Shown here one piece after another: positions 1 through 4,733 of a stretch of 6,022 nt of DNA. The stretch is from DASSJM01 sp049587975. GTDB taxonomy: Bacteria; Actinomycetota; UBA4738; HRBIN12. The first letter of the stretch is position 1. Each line of letters starts with the position of its first letter. Made by a program: the position numbers and the translations under genes. Under the pieces are notes generated by a model, which was given only the letters and a program-made list of their open reading frames with translations, had not been told where the DNA came from and did not search any database. The stretch is taken from the NCBI GenBank assembly GCA_049587975.1, contig JBAVEY010000033.1, positions 1 through 6,022 on the forward strand. Reading direction: 5' to 3'.

Positions 1-461
1 CGCAGCGGGCTGATTCCGGCGGGAGGAGGGTTCGCACTTCGGCGATCGCGCTGCTTCTGATGGTCACGGCTTGTACCCACGAGCCCAGTTCTTGTGAGCA
101 GCGCGCCAGGGCGGTCGCTTCGTGGCAAAGACTCAAGAACACAGCGGTGCTGACGATTGAGCGCAACTAGAACGCGTCCCCTATCGCCCCATGGGTCGCG
201 GCCTATAAGGCGTTGAGGACCGACGTTGAGGGCATGATGGAAGGGGCACCGGAGGCTGTCGACGACGAGGCCGCGAACGCCCAGACGGCGATCGATGAAT
301 TGAACGCCCTCTTGGCGTCGAACGACGCTGACTCCAGAGAGAATCGGTCACGTCTTAGTCGTCTCATCGCGCTCTTCCATAGAGCTCTTGCCTCGCTCTT
401 CCGGTCAATGGATGCCGCCTGTGCGACATCTGCGAACACTTCGAGTACAACAGAGTCCTAA
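1..461 (+). pseudogene. Small lipoprotein gene interrupted by an in-frame amber codon, left end outside window
   Basis: One reading frame (codons starting at position 3) runs from the left edge to TAA at 459-461 with a single break, TAG at 168-170. Before the break there is a lipoprotein signal peptide: a basic stretch RRVRTS, a hydrophobic core AIALLLMV and a lipobox VTAC whose Cys codon is 72-74, so the protein would be lipid-anchored on the cell surface. After the break the same frame continues for 96 codons of hydrophilic, helix-prone sequence, with Cys near both ends of the mature part. No start codon in this frame fits the GGGAGGAGG at 20-28, so the start lies upstream of the window. 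TTG 213 or ATG 234 could restart translation but would lack the signal peptide. G/C third-position bias is weaker than in neighbouring genes, which fits decay or foreign origin. Function is not recognised. A sequencing error or amber readthrough is also possible. Confidence 0.6.
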
Positions 462-473
462 GCAGAGCGTGGA

Positions 474-493
474 CGCGTGACACCGGTCACGCG
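474..493. promoter_or_regulatory. Perfect 8-bp inverted repeat, copy 1 of the GTGACRCCGGTCAC dyad
   Basis: The arms CGCGTGAC (474-481) and GTCACGCG (486-493) are separated by ACCG. The site lies 12 bp after the lipoprotein stop. It could be a hairpin terminator without a T-run. The same 14-bp core (477-490) recurs with one change at 1037-1050, on the other side of the membrane-protein gene, which fits an operator or a mobile repeat better. Confidence 0.5.
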
Positions 494-514
494 ACGGGAA
501 CATACATCTAACCA

Positions 515-534
515 ACCCGCGCGGCTGTGCGGGT
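515..534 (-). terminator. Candidate terminator of the membrane-protein gene
   Basis: A 6-bp stem ACCCGC/GCGGGT has an 8-nt loop. Read on the minus strand it is followed by the T-rich run TTGGTTAGATGTATGTT, and it lies about 50 nt past the stop codon at 584-586. The stem is short and the T-run is broken, so this is a moderate call. Confidence 0.4.
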
Positions 535-583
535 GCGGCTATGTGCCCCGGACCCTCGCGGTGATCGATAACGTGAACGGCCG

Positions 584-961
584 CTAGACCACCTGACGGC
601 GCGTCTCTATCCCGTACCACACACATCCGACGACAACGAGTGCCACTCCGATGAGGAGCCACGGCCACGGACTCCACTCATCGGTGCACGAGCGTTCCGT
701 GCCGGTCGTCGTGCAAACGATCCCCGGTCCCGCCCGGTTCAGGAACGCCACGTACAGCAGCGGAAGACCAAGTCCGGACACGAGTCCGGTTAGGCCCACA
801 CGCGCCTGTGGGCGCCGTGCGAGAACGACGGTTGCTACTGCAGCCACTGCAAGCACGAGCACACCGATCGACAAGGCTGCGAGAATCCCCAACGCATAGC
901 CTGCCCCGACGGCTGCCCACGCGATGAACCAAGGCATGCCAGCTCGCGTCGCGGAATTCAT
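584..961 (-). CDS. Four-helix integral membrane protein with a Cys pair in its last loop, function unknown
   Basis: This is a 125-residue protein. Hydrophobic segments lie at about 10-30, 31-48, 54-74 and 99-117. Between helices 3 and 4 a polar loop holds Cys83 and Cys92 and then the aromatic stretch EWSPWPW (95-101). If the loop is exported, the two Cys could form a disulfide. It looks like a conserved small actinobacterial membrane-protein family, but I cannot name it or assign a function. The start is ATG 961-959. GAGGGG directly abuts it, too close to act as a normal Shine-Dalgarno site, and the purine run AGGAAGAAG lies 9 nt upstream, inside a possible 19-codon leader ORF that ends 4 nt before this start. 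An internal ATG at residue 9 has no ribosome site. A terminator candidate lies downstream at 515-534. Confidence 0.75.
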   Translation of the reverse strand: MNSATRAGMPWFIAWAAVGAGYALGILAALSIGVLVLAVAAVATVVLARRPQARVGLTGLVSGLGLPLLYVAFLNRAGPGIVCTTTGTERSCTDEWSPWPWLLIGVALVVVGCVWYGIETRRQVV

Positions 962-965
962 CCCC

Positions 966-1025
966 TCAATCTTCTTCCTGCGCTTCGATCTCGGCCAGCA
1001 TCGCGCCGCGTTCGTAAGCCCTCAT
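966..1025 (-). CDS. Possible 19-residue leader peptide upstream of the membrane-protein gene
   Basis: A short ORF, MRAYERGAMLAEIEAQEED, starts at ATG 1025-1023 and stops at TGA 968-966, only 4 nt before the ATG of the membrane-protein gene. Such spacing is typical of translational coupling. A weak ribosome site GGGA lies 6 nt upstream. The peptide is charged and helix-prone, and nearly all its codons end in G or C except near the start. It contains the purine run likely used by the next gene. The frame closes with a TGA only six codons upstream of the ATG, so this is not the tail of a larger gene. No homology is recognised. It could be a chance ORF. Confidence 0.35.
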   Translation of the reverse strand: MRAYERGAMLAEIEAQEED

Positions 1026-1036
1026 ATGTTCCCAAC

Positions 1037-1050
1037 GTGACGCCGGTCAC
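1037..1050. promoter_or_regulatory. Dyad GTGACGCCGGTCAC, copy 2, in the divergent promoter region
   Basis: The arms GTGAC and GTCAC flank GCCG. The site is 12 bp upstream of the leader-peptide ATG and 51 bp upstream of the plus-strand gene at 1102, a good place for an operator serving either direction. It differs from the core of copy 1 (477-490) by one base. Both copies are accompanied by CATACAT (501-507 and 1057-1063) and CCAACCC (512-518 and 1051-1057). Confidence 0.5.
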
Positions 1051-1064
1051 CCAACCCATACATG

Positions 1065-1078
1065 GGCCAGGACTGGCC
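1065..1078. promoter_or_regulatory. Perfect palindrome GGCCAG-GA-CTGGCC
   Basis: A 6-2-6 inverted repeat sits where the -35 region would be for the proposed leaderless promoter of the gene at 1102. It could be a repressor site for that gene. No known regulator is matched. Confidence 0.35.
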
Positions 1079-1089
1079 TCGTGGCGGCG

Positions 1090-1095
1090 TAGGCT
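1090..1095 (+). promoter_or_regulatory. Candidate -10 element (TAGGCT) for a leaderless transcript
   Basis: TAGGCT fits the actinobacterial TAnnnT -10 pattern and ends 6 nt before the ATG at 1102, so transcription would begin at or next to the start codon. This would explain why no Shine-Dalgarno site is seen. The -35 region is not canonical. Confidence 0.4.
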
Positions 1096-1101
1096 CCTGC
1101 A

Positions 1102-1386
1102 ATGCGTCCCGACGAGCTCGAGCGCCGGCTCCGTGAACGCCTGGACGCTCTCGGCCCGGCTCCCCGCGCCGAACTCCTCCACGTCCTGATGCTCCCCGAC
1201 TTCGATCGCGCCGACCGGATCGGCGAGTTCTGGAGTTACCCGCAGAGCCGCACCTTCGCCGAACTCCTGATCGGCTGCGAGGAGGACCGGACGTTTGCTC
1301 ACCGCTTGCATCGAGTCGCGCCAGCCGAGCCCCACCGCCAATCGAGCCGAAGGGGGCGGCCGGCGAAGGCCGCCCCCTTGGTGTGA
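1102..1386 (+). CDS. Small conserved hypothetical protein, C-terminus probably lost or degraded
   Basis: The frame encodes 94 residues. Residues 1-63 look like real protein: an amphipathic start, DELERRLRERLDALGPAPRAE, then LLHVLMLPDFDRADRIGEFW and FAELLIGCEEDR, with almost every codon ending in G or C. I recall similar short actinobacterial proteins but cannot name the family. From about residue 64 the third-position bias drops, the sequence turns basic and low in complexity, and the last codons translate the terminator stem at 1350-1379. This points to a lost original 3' end, with the frame running on to a chance TGA at 1384-1386. The other two frames after residue 63 give nothing clearly better, so a simple frameshift is not obvious. 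The gene is convergent with the propeller gene at 1393. The start is ATG 1102, probably leaderless. Confidence 0.6.
   Translation: MRPDELERRLRERLDALGPAPRAELLHVLMLPDFDRADRIGEFWSYPQSRTFAELLIGCEEDRTFAHRLHRVAPAEPHRQSSRRGRPAKAAPLV
1350..1379. terminator. Strong hairpin terminator between convergent genes
   Basis: A perfect 12-bp stem, AAGGGGGCGGCC (1350-1361) with GGCCGCCCCCTT (1368-1379), has the loop GGCGAA. The A/T ends give it symmetry for both directions. On the minus strand it begins 13 nt past the stop of the propeller gene, so it most likely ends that transcript. On the plus strand it overlaps the end of the 1102 frame. No long T-run follows on either side. Confidence 0.8.
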
Positions 1387-1392
1387 ATCGGA

Positions 1393-3045
1393 TCAGTGAG
1401 AGACCGTGAAGATGTCAGCCTCGCCCAGCGGCGGACCGGGGGAGTTCCGCCCGTCGGTCCACACCGGATAGTCGAGATTCTTGGCCGACGCGTCCAGGCC
1501 GTTGTAGTCCCCGATGAACGAACCCGAGGAGAAAAACGCGTTGTTCGGGTTCCACGACGCTGTGCTGATGTCGAAGTTCGCCGGAGCGAAACTGAGCGAG
1601 TTCGTGATCAGCTCCCACGTCTCAATCAGCGTGTTGCTCGGGTCGTTGCGATTGTCGTACCAGATGACGTGGATGCCTCCGCTCTTGTCGACCGAGACCC
1701 ACGGGAAGAACTGGTCCCCGGGTGCGGCGGAGGTCGAGGACGCATCGTGCGACACGTTCTGCATGTCCTGCCATGTGGCCCCGTAATCGGTGGAGAAGGT
1801 TCCCGTAATGTCGGCCCCAGACGAAGCAGAGTTGACGTTGTTCTGGACCACGTAGACCAGGGCGCCCAGTTGCGGGCTGAAATCCATCGACGGCGACAGC
1901 GGGATCCGGGCATTCTTGTTCGGTAGCAGGTCGCCCAGGTCCGGGTTGTCCGACCACTGCCCGGGCTTATCGATCTGCACCTGCGGACCGAAGGACGCGC
2001 CGCCGTCCGTGCTCCGCTTGAACAGCAGCGCCCGGTCGAACGACGTGTTGCAGTCCTCCGAGGCATAGGAGATGTCGAGCCCGCCCTGGTCGTCCACGAC
2101 GGGAACCGCCCACTGGTTCGCAGTATCCCCCTCGCCATTGCCACCGGGGTTGTCCGGGACCACGGAGGTGTAGCTCCACAGGGTGTCCCGAAGGTCGGTG
2201 TCGTTGTTGGGGTCGACGTCGTCCGTGTAGGCGAGCTGCACCGGGCAATAGTCGCTGAACCCAGTGGGCTCCATGTGGAACTTGATAAACGTGATGTACA
2301 GCCGGCCGTAGAAGGGGCTGGAGGGGTTGTTGTCGATCGCGAGGAGTTCCTTGTCGAAGAACAGCGACGGGTCGAAGTCCCCCAGGTCGCTGTCGAAGTT
2401 GGTGATCACCTGCGAGCTGAAGCGTGCACCGGTCCAGTGATCTCCATTGTCCGTCGACTGGATGACCTGGATCTCCGACTCGGGGTGGACCCGCATGAAG
2501 CACAGCTGGGCGGCGTAAAACGCGCTGTCGCGAGCGCTGTACACCACGGTGGGGTCACCGCCGCTGCAGAAGTCCCCTGTCTCCGGGACCCTGGGGGTCA
2601 GGAACACGGTGCTCCAGGTCTTCCCGAAGTCGTGGGTCGTATAGATCGCCAGGCCCCCGTTGACATAGTCGTTCGAAGCGGCCACCGCAGTGCCGGGTGA
2701 AGCCGTGTTGAACGCCACCGCCGTCTCGTTCTGCGGCATCTTGGGGATGGTGGGTTCCGTCGTCATGTCGATGTTCTTAAACTTTGGCTTTTTCACCGAC
2801 GGCCCACGTGACGTGAAGATCGTCCCCCGGTGGACAGGCACGTGCGTGGCCTGGGCCTGCCGAACGCCCTCGGTGAGGTAGGCCCTCACTCCGTTCGAGA
2901 TTCCGCCCGGGTACCTCTGCACGTGCTTTACCCAGCGCGGCGTGTTGCGGTGATGCTTCCCGGTCGCAGCCTGGGATCCGATGGCAAACATCACCATGCT
3001 GGCCATCACCACGAGCACGAGCGAGATCCGCACAACGCGTCTCAT
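1393..3045 (-). CDS. Secreted beta-propeller protein with Asp-boxes (BNR/sialidase-like)
   Basis: This 550-residue protein starts with a Sec signal peptide (RR near the N-terminus, hydrophobic core 7-22, likely cleavage after SQA at 24-26). Four Asp-boxes of the form S/T-x-D-x-G-x-x-W/F mark propeller blades: THDFGKTW at 137-144, STDNGDHW at 197-204, STDGGASF at 345-352 and STDYGATW at 418-425. Other features common in this secreted family are GDP at 163-165, DPSLFFDKE at 225-233, HVIWYDNR at 459-466 and GDYNGL followed by VWTDGR near 512-533. It therefore belongs to the sialidase/BNR-repeat superfamily. I cannot place the catalytic Arg triad or the N-terminal FRIP motif (ARIP at 379-382 is in the wrong place), so sialidase activity is not supported. 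It may bind or degrade an extracellular glycan or polymer. Cys160, 182, 267 and 332 may form disulfides. The start is ATG 3045-3043, because AGGAGG lies 5 nt upstream. The 14 codons further upstream fall in tandem repeats. The terminator is at 1350-1379. Confidence 0.85.
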   Translation of the reverse strand: MRRVVRISLVLVVMASMVMFAIGSQAATGKHHRNTPRWVKHVQRYPGGISNGVRAYLTEGVRQAQATHVPVHRGTIFTSRGPSVKKPKFKNIDMTTEPTIPKMPQNETAVAFNTASPGTAVAASNDYVNGGLAIYTTHDFGKTWSTVFLTPRVPETGDFCSGGDPTVVYSARDSAFYAAQLCFMRVHPESEIQVIQSTDNGDHWTGARFSSQVITNFDSDLGDFDPSLFFDKELLAIDNNPSSPFYGRLYITFIKFHMEPTGFSDYCPVQLAYTDDVDPNNDTDLRDTLWSYTSVVPDNPGGNGEGDTANQWAVPVVDDQGGLDISYASEDCNTSFDRALLFKRSTDGGASFGPQVQIDKPGQWSDNPDLGDLLPNKNARIPLSPSMDFSPQLGALVYVVQNNVNSASSGADITGTFSTDYGATWQDMQNVSHDASSTSAAPGDQFFPWVSVDKSGGIHVIWYDNRNDPSNTLIETWELITNSLSFAPANFDISTASWNPNNAFFSSGSFIGDYNGLDASAKNLDYPVWTDGRNSPGPPLGEADIFTVSH

Positions 3046-3050
3046 GAGCG

Positions 3051-3056
3051 CCTCCT
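3051..3056 (-). promoter_or_regulatory. Shine-Dalgarno site AGGAGG that sets the propeller-protein start
   Basis: A perfect AGGAGG on the minus strand with a 5-nt spacer to ATG 3045-3043. It decides for this start over the in-frame ATG at 3087, which has no ribosome site. Confidence 0.8.
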
Positions 3057-3098
3057 CATGTGGGAAAGAATCATGTAGAAAGGACATGTAGGAAAGGA
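3056..3098. repeat. Three imperfect tandem repeats of 14-15 bp upstream of the propeller gene
   Basis: On the plus strand the units are TCATGTGGGAAAGAA (3056-3070), TCATGTAGAAAGGA (3071-3084) and CATGTAGGAAAGGA (3085-3098). Each has CATGT followed by a purine run. The array touches the Shine-Dalgarno site and would lie in the 5' untranslated RNA of the propeller gene if transcription starts further upstream. In the sense strand each unit is pyrimidine-rich and ends in CATG. It could be a protein-binding array, a site of phase-variable length, or a chance duplication. Confidence 0.65.
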
Positions 3099-3294
3099 CG
3101 CGACGGGGTGTCGCGAGACAAGACTCGGGGAGTCCACTCTCACCCCCCTCCCGGCGTTCGGCGACCGCTGGGTTTGGCCGAACGCTCTCCCCGCATCGTG
3201 GGTATCCTCAGGAGTCTAGCCCGCAGCCATCCCGCAATGCGAACCGGCTCCGATGGTGCGCTCCCAGCCCAGGATCGACCCATGAGCCGGTTTT
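3099..3294. other. Structured intergenic region with four perfect stems; possible mRNA leader or small RNA
   Basis: Four perfect inverted repeats follow one another: CGCGAC/GTCGCG (3099-3104 with 3110-3115), GACTC/GAGTC (3122-3126 with 3130-3134), GCGTTCGGC/GCCGAACGC (3154-3162 with 3177-3185, loop 14) and AACCGGCTC/GAGCCGGTT (3242-3250 with 3284-3292). The last stem can extend inward by CGAT/ATCG (3251-3254 with 3274-3277) and is followed on the plus strand by TTTT to 3294. On the minus strand the region would be the 5' leader of the propeller mRNA, with AGTCTA at 3213-3218 (minus TAGACT) as a possible -10. On the plus strand it could be a small RNA ending at the TTTT. No known riboswitch is recognised, and neither strand shows a convincing protein gene. 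Confidence 0.4.
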
Positions 3295-3520
3295 AGGGAG
3301 ATGGCCCGGCCCGTGCGACCGGCCCGTCCTAGTCCACTCTGCGCCACGTTCCACATGGTGGTCGAGGGCTCCCGACGCAGATGATCGGAGGCTCCGGCCG
3401 ATGCTGCGGGTCGGCCCTTCACCGGGAGGAAGGAAGAAGCGCCGGGACGCCCCGGAGGACCGCTTCGTTGGGCACGCGCAGCGCCGTGCCCACCTGAGAG
3501 AAGTACGGTCCCGGCGCAGT
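3295..3520. other. Intergenic stretch without a convincing gene
   Basis: GC-rich DNA with several short dyads (for example CCGGG/CCCGG near 3443-3456) and a hairpin at 3469-3492. A 102-codon minus frame (3216-3524) starts in an ATGA overlap with the stop of the gene at 3521, but its composition and codon use are not protein-like. Directly after that stop, the same frame as the 57-residue gene stays open with strong G/C third-position bias down to TGA at 3421-3419. Confidence 0.5.
3469..3492 (-). terminator. Candidate terminator hairpin downstream of the 57-residue gene
   Basis: A 7-bp stem TGGGCAC/GTGCCCA (3469-3475 with 3486-3492) with a 10-nt GC-rich loop lies about 28 nt past the minus-strand stop at 3523-3521. 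No T-run follows, so it may simply be a structured spacer. Confidence 0.35.
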
Positions 3521-3694
3521 TCATGACTTCTTCGTCGTCCGCTTCGCCGTCGTGGGCTTCTTCGGCGCGGCGGCTCCGAACAACTCCGGGTTGGCCTTGA
3601 CCACCGGATCGTCGTCGGGGAGCTCGTCGCCTGCGTGGACGATGACCTCCACGTCGTCGACCGAGGTGACGAACGAATCCGTCGCCGTCGGCAT
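3521..3694 (-). CDS. 57-residue protein resembling small phage head-tail region proteins, with a basic tail
   Basis: The protein starts MPTATDSFVTSVDDVEVIVH. It continues with an acidic hinge, AGDELPDDDP, and the motif DPVVKANPELF at about 29-39, and ends in a Lys/Thr/Ala-rich tail, APKKPTTAKRTTKKS. From memory, the pattern of a short beta-rich start, then a GDE-x-x-DDPVVK-x-x-PELF block, is seen in small proteins encoded between capsid and head-tail connector genes of actinobacterial phages and prophages. The basic tail resembles those of nucleic-acid-binding proteins. ATG 3694-3692 is chosen because similarity begins there. The frame stays open to 3769, but that extension is not protein-like. 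The ribosome site is weak (GAGAG about 9 nt upstream). No other phage gene is visible nearby, so it could be a prophage relic or a domesticated orphan. Confidence 0.55.
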   Translation of the reverse strand: MPTATDSFVTSVDDVEVIVHAGDELPDDDPVVKANPELFGAAAPKKPTTAKRTTKKS

Positions 3695-3810
3695 CAGGAG
3701 GTCTCTCGAGCAGCTAGGCCGTGGCGCTGAGGATCGCGCCGAAGTCCCCAGGAGCCCGATCCACCGCATCTTCCGTGCCTATGGGCCTCCAGTCGCATCT
3801 TGTGGGATAG

Positions 3811-4000
3811 GAGGGGTGACACTCCTCACTACTACACACACAGCCCTTTACGACCGGGGTGTCCACCCCCTACCCACCCCTACCTCACGCACGCAGGCAG
3901 GGATGGGGTGGGGGAGCGAGGACGATCGAGGATCGTATGCCTACCCACCCAGGCAACTACTACTATCCATCACCCCCGTTACTCAGGTGTGACTCACACC
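3811..4000. repeat. Cluster of three related GGTG/CACC palindromes
   Basis: Site A is GAGGGGTG-A-CACTCCTC (3811-3827, one mismatched pair). Site B is GGGGTG-TC-CACCCC (3856-3869, perfect). Site D is GGTGTGA-C-TCACACC (3986-4000, perfect). All have a GGTG-type left arm, a 1-2 nt centre and a CAC-type right arm, as expected for binding sites of a dimeric regulator. They lie upstream of the 57-residue gene and downstream of the reductase-like gene. As RNA each could form a 6-7 bp hairpin with a tiny loop, so weak terminators are an alternative. Confidence 0.45.
3866..3914. other. C-run and G-run tracts that can pair with each other or form quadruplex-like structures
   Basis: C-runs at 3866-3870, 3873-3875 and 3877-3880 are followed by G-runs at 3900-3902, 3905-3908 and 3910-3914. 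CCCACCCC (3873-3880) is an exact complement of GGGGTGGG (3905-3912), giving an 8-bp stem with a 24-nt loop. Each strand has three G-runs of at least three with 1-2 nt loops, one short of a classic quadruplex motif. Confidence 0.4.
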
Positions 4001-4055
4001 CCGTCTGACCTGCAACGATAGAGCCTGAACATCCCTGCCTGGCAGCCGGTCTAGA

Positions 4056-4652
4056 TCACGCGTCGCCGGGTTCCGGCCCGTAGGTCGCGATCACCACGCC
4101 GGTCCCGGTGGTCTGGGTGCCGAGGAGCCGGAACCTCGCCGGCGCGCCACCCTCGGGGAACAGGCGGCGCCCCGAACCCAACGTGAGCGGGTGGATCAGG
4201 AGCCGGAACTCGTCGATCAGTCCGCGACCCATCAACGCCTGGACCAGCTGACCGCTGCCGAGGATGACGAGGTCCTCCTCCAACCGTCCCTTCAGCCCGG
4301 GCACCGTGTCGTCCGCCTCACCGCGAAGGAGCGTCGAGTTGCGCCAGGGCAGCGGCTCCTGGAGCGTCCTGGACGCCACGAACTTCTGCCCGTGGTTGAG
4401 GACGTTCGCGAACGGGTCGTCGTCGGGCCGGTCGGGCCAGACCGTCGCGAAATGCTCGTAGGTCCGCCGCCCGAACAGGAAGCTGGCGCCGCGCGACCCG
4501 CCCTCCTTCGCCGGCTCCGCCATCACCGGATCGAAGTAGGGCACCGCCCACCCGCCGTGCGCGAAGCCACCGCTCCGGTCCTCCTCGACGTCGCCGGGTG
4601 CCTGCATCACGCCGTCGAGGGTGAGGTTCTCGCTCACGAGGATCCTGGCCAT
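4056..4652 (-). CDS. Dihydrofolate reductase family protein (RibD C-terminal domain type)
   Basis: The 198-residue protein is a single RibD-C/DHFR-like Rossmann-type domain, close to the usual length of stand-alone members. Typical motifs are SENLTLDGVMQAPG at 7-20 (first strand and substrate loop), FGRRTYE at 60-66, ILGSGQLVQAL at 130-140 (nucleotide-binding glycine motif), GLIDEFRLLIHPLTLGSGRRLF at 144-165 and a final strand near 185-191. Members are presumed cytosolic NADPH-dependent reductases, but most stand-alone ones have no known substrate. This one should not be called folate or riboflavin enzyme. ATG 4652-4650 is chosen because the family normally begins M-x-[KR]-[IL]-x-V/x-x-x-L-x-L-D-G. 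A purine-rich GGGGAAG lies about 10 nt upstream and GAGG 2 nt upstream. ATG 4670 would add six residues without a ribosome site. The channel gene lies 81 bp upstream on the same strand, so an operon is possible. Confidence 0.88.
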   Translation of the reverse strand: MARILVSENLTLDGVMQAPGDVEEDRSGGFAHGGWAVPYFDPVMAEPAKEGGSRGASFLFGRRTYEHFATVWPDRPDDDPFANVLNHGQKFVASRTLQEPLPWRNSTLLRGEADDTVPGLKGRLEEDLVILGSGQLVQALMGRGLIDEFRLLIHPLTLGSGRRLFPEGGAPARFRLLGTQTTGTGVVIATYGPEPGDA

Positions 4653-4673
4653 CGCCTCGGTCTTCCCCATCGA

Positions 4674-4697
4674 GAGCGTGGCTCAACCCGCACGCTC
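4674..4697 (-). promoter_or_regulatory. 7-bp inverted repeat between the channel gene and the reductase-like gene
   Basis: GAGCGTG (4674-4680) and CACGCTC (4691-4697) are exact complements with a 10-nt loop. On the minus strand the hairpin lies 36 nt after the channel stop and 21 nt before the reductase-like start. It may be a weak terminator or a structure that separates expression of the two genes. No T-run follows. Confidence 0.4.
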
Positions 4698-4733
4698 GGC
4701 GTTCCGTCCGTCGAACCCGGTGGACTCCGAACG

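Larger units (their letters stand above)
3695..4055. other. Gene-free region of about 360 bp rich in palindromes and C/G runs
   Basis: No frame here has a convincing protein; the plus-strand frames reach into the 57-residue gene or are low in complexity. The base make-up differs from its surroundings: CAC/TAC-rich between 3826 and 3845, then long C-runs and G-runs. It includes ACGATC-GAG-GATCGT (3922-3936), the direct repeat CCTACCCACCC (3870-3880 and 3941-3951), and CTGCC-T-GGCAG at 4035-4045, which may be a weak end signal for the reductase-like gene. Confidence 0.5.

Noticed and set aside
958..1341. 127-codon minus-strand frame overlapping the start of the membrane-protein gene
   Set aside because: It is antisense to the GC3-biased part of the gene at 1102, and its product is not protein-like.
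1768..1921. ARIP in the propeller protein as a possible sialidase FRIP motif
   Set aside because: It lies at residues 379-382, in the middle of the protein, whereas the FRIP motif is near the start of the catalytic domain.
1396..2700. Several long frames opposite or overlapping the propeller gene
   Set aside because: The propeller gene is strongly supported by its signal peptide, ribosome site and Asp-boxes. The others are typical GC-rich shadows without recognisable protein features.
3131..3340. Direct 10-mer AGTCCACTCT at 3131-3140 and 3331-3340, exactly 200 bp apart
   Set aside because: Several 10-mer repeats are expected by chance in 6 kb, and the flanks do not extend the match.
3216..3524. 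102-codon minus-strand frame starting in an ATGA overlap with the 57-residue gene
   Set aside because: The composition is low in complexity and Gly/Arg/Ser/Ala-rich, third-position bias is weak, no domain is seen, and it runs through the inverted repeats. The ATGA overlap alone is not enough.
3552..3992. 146-codon plus-strand frame into the palindrome region
   Set aside because: It begins as antisense to the 57-residue gene and then translates repeats and C/G runs. There is no ribosome site or domain.
3800..4020. CRISPR-like or tRNA-like structure
   Set aside because: The repeats are not regularly spaced or near-identical, and no cloverleaf with a TTC loop could be drawn.
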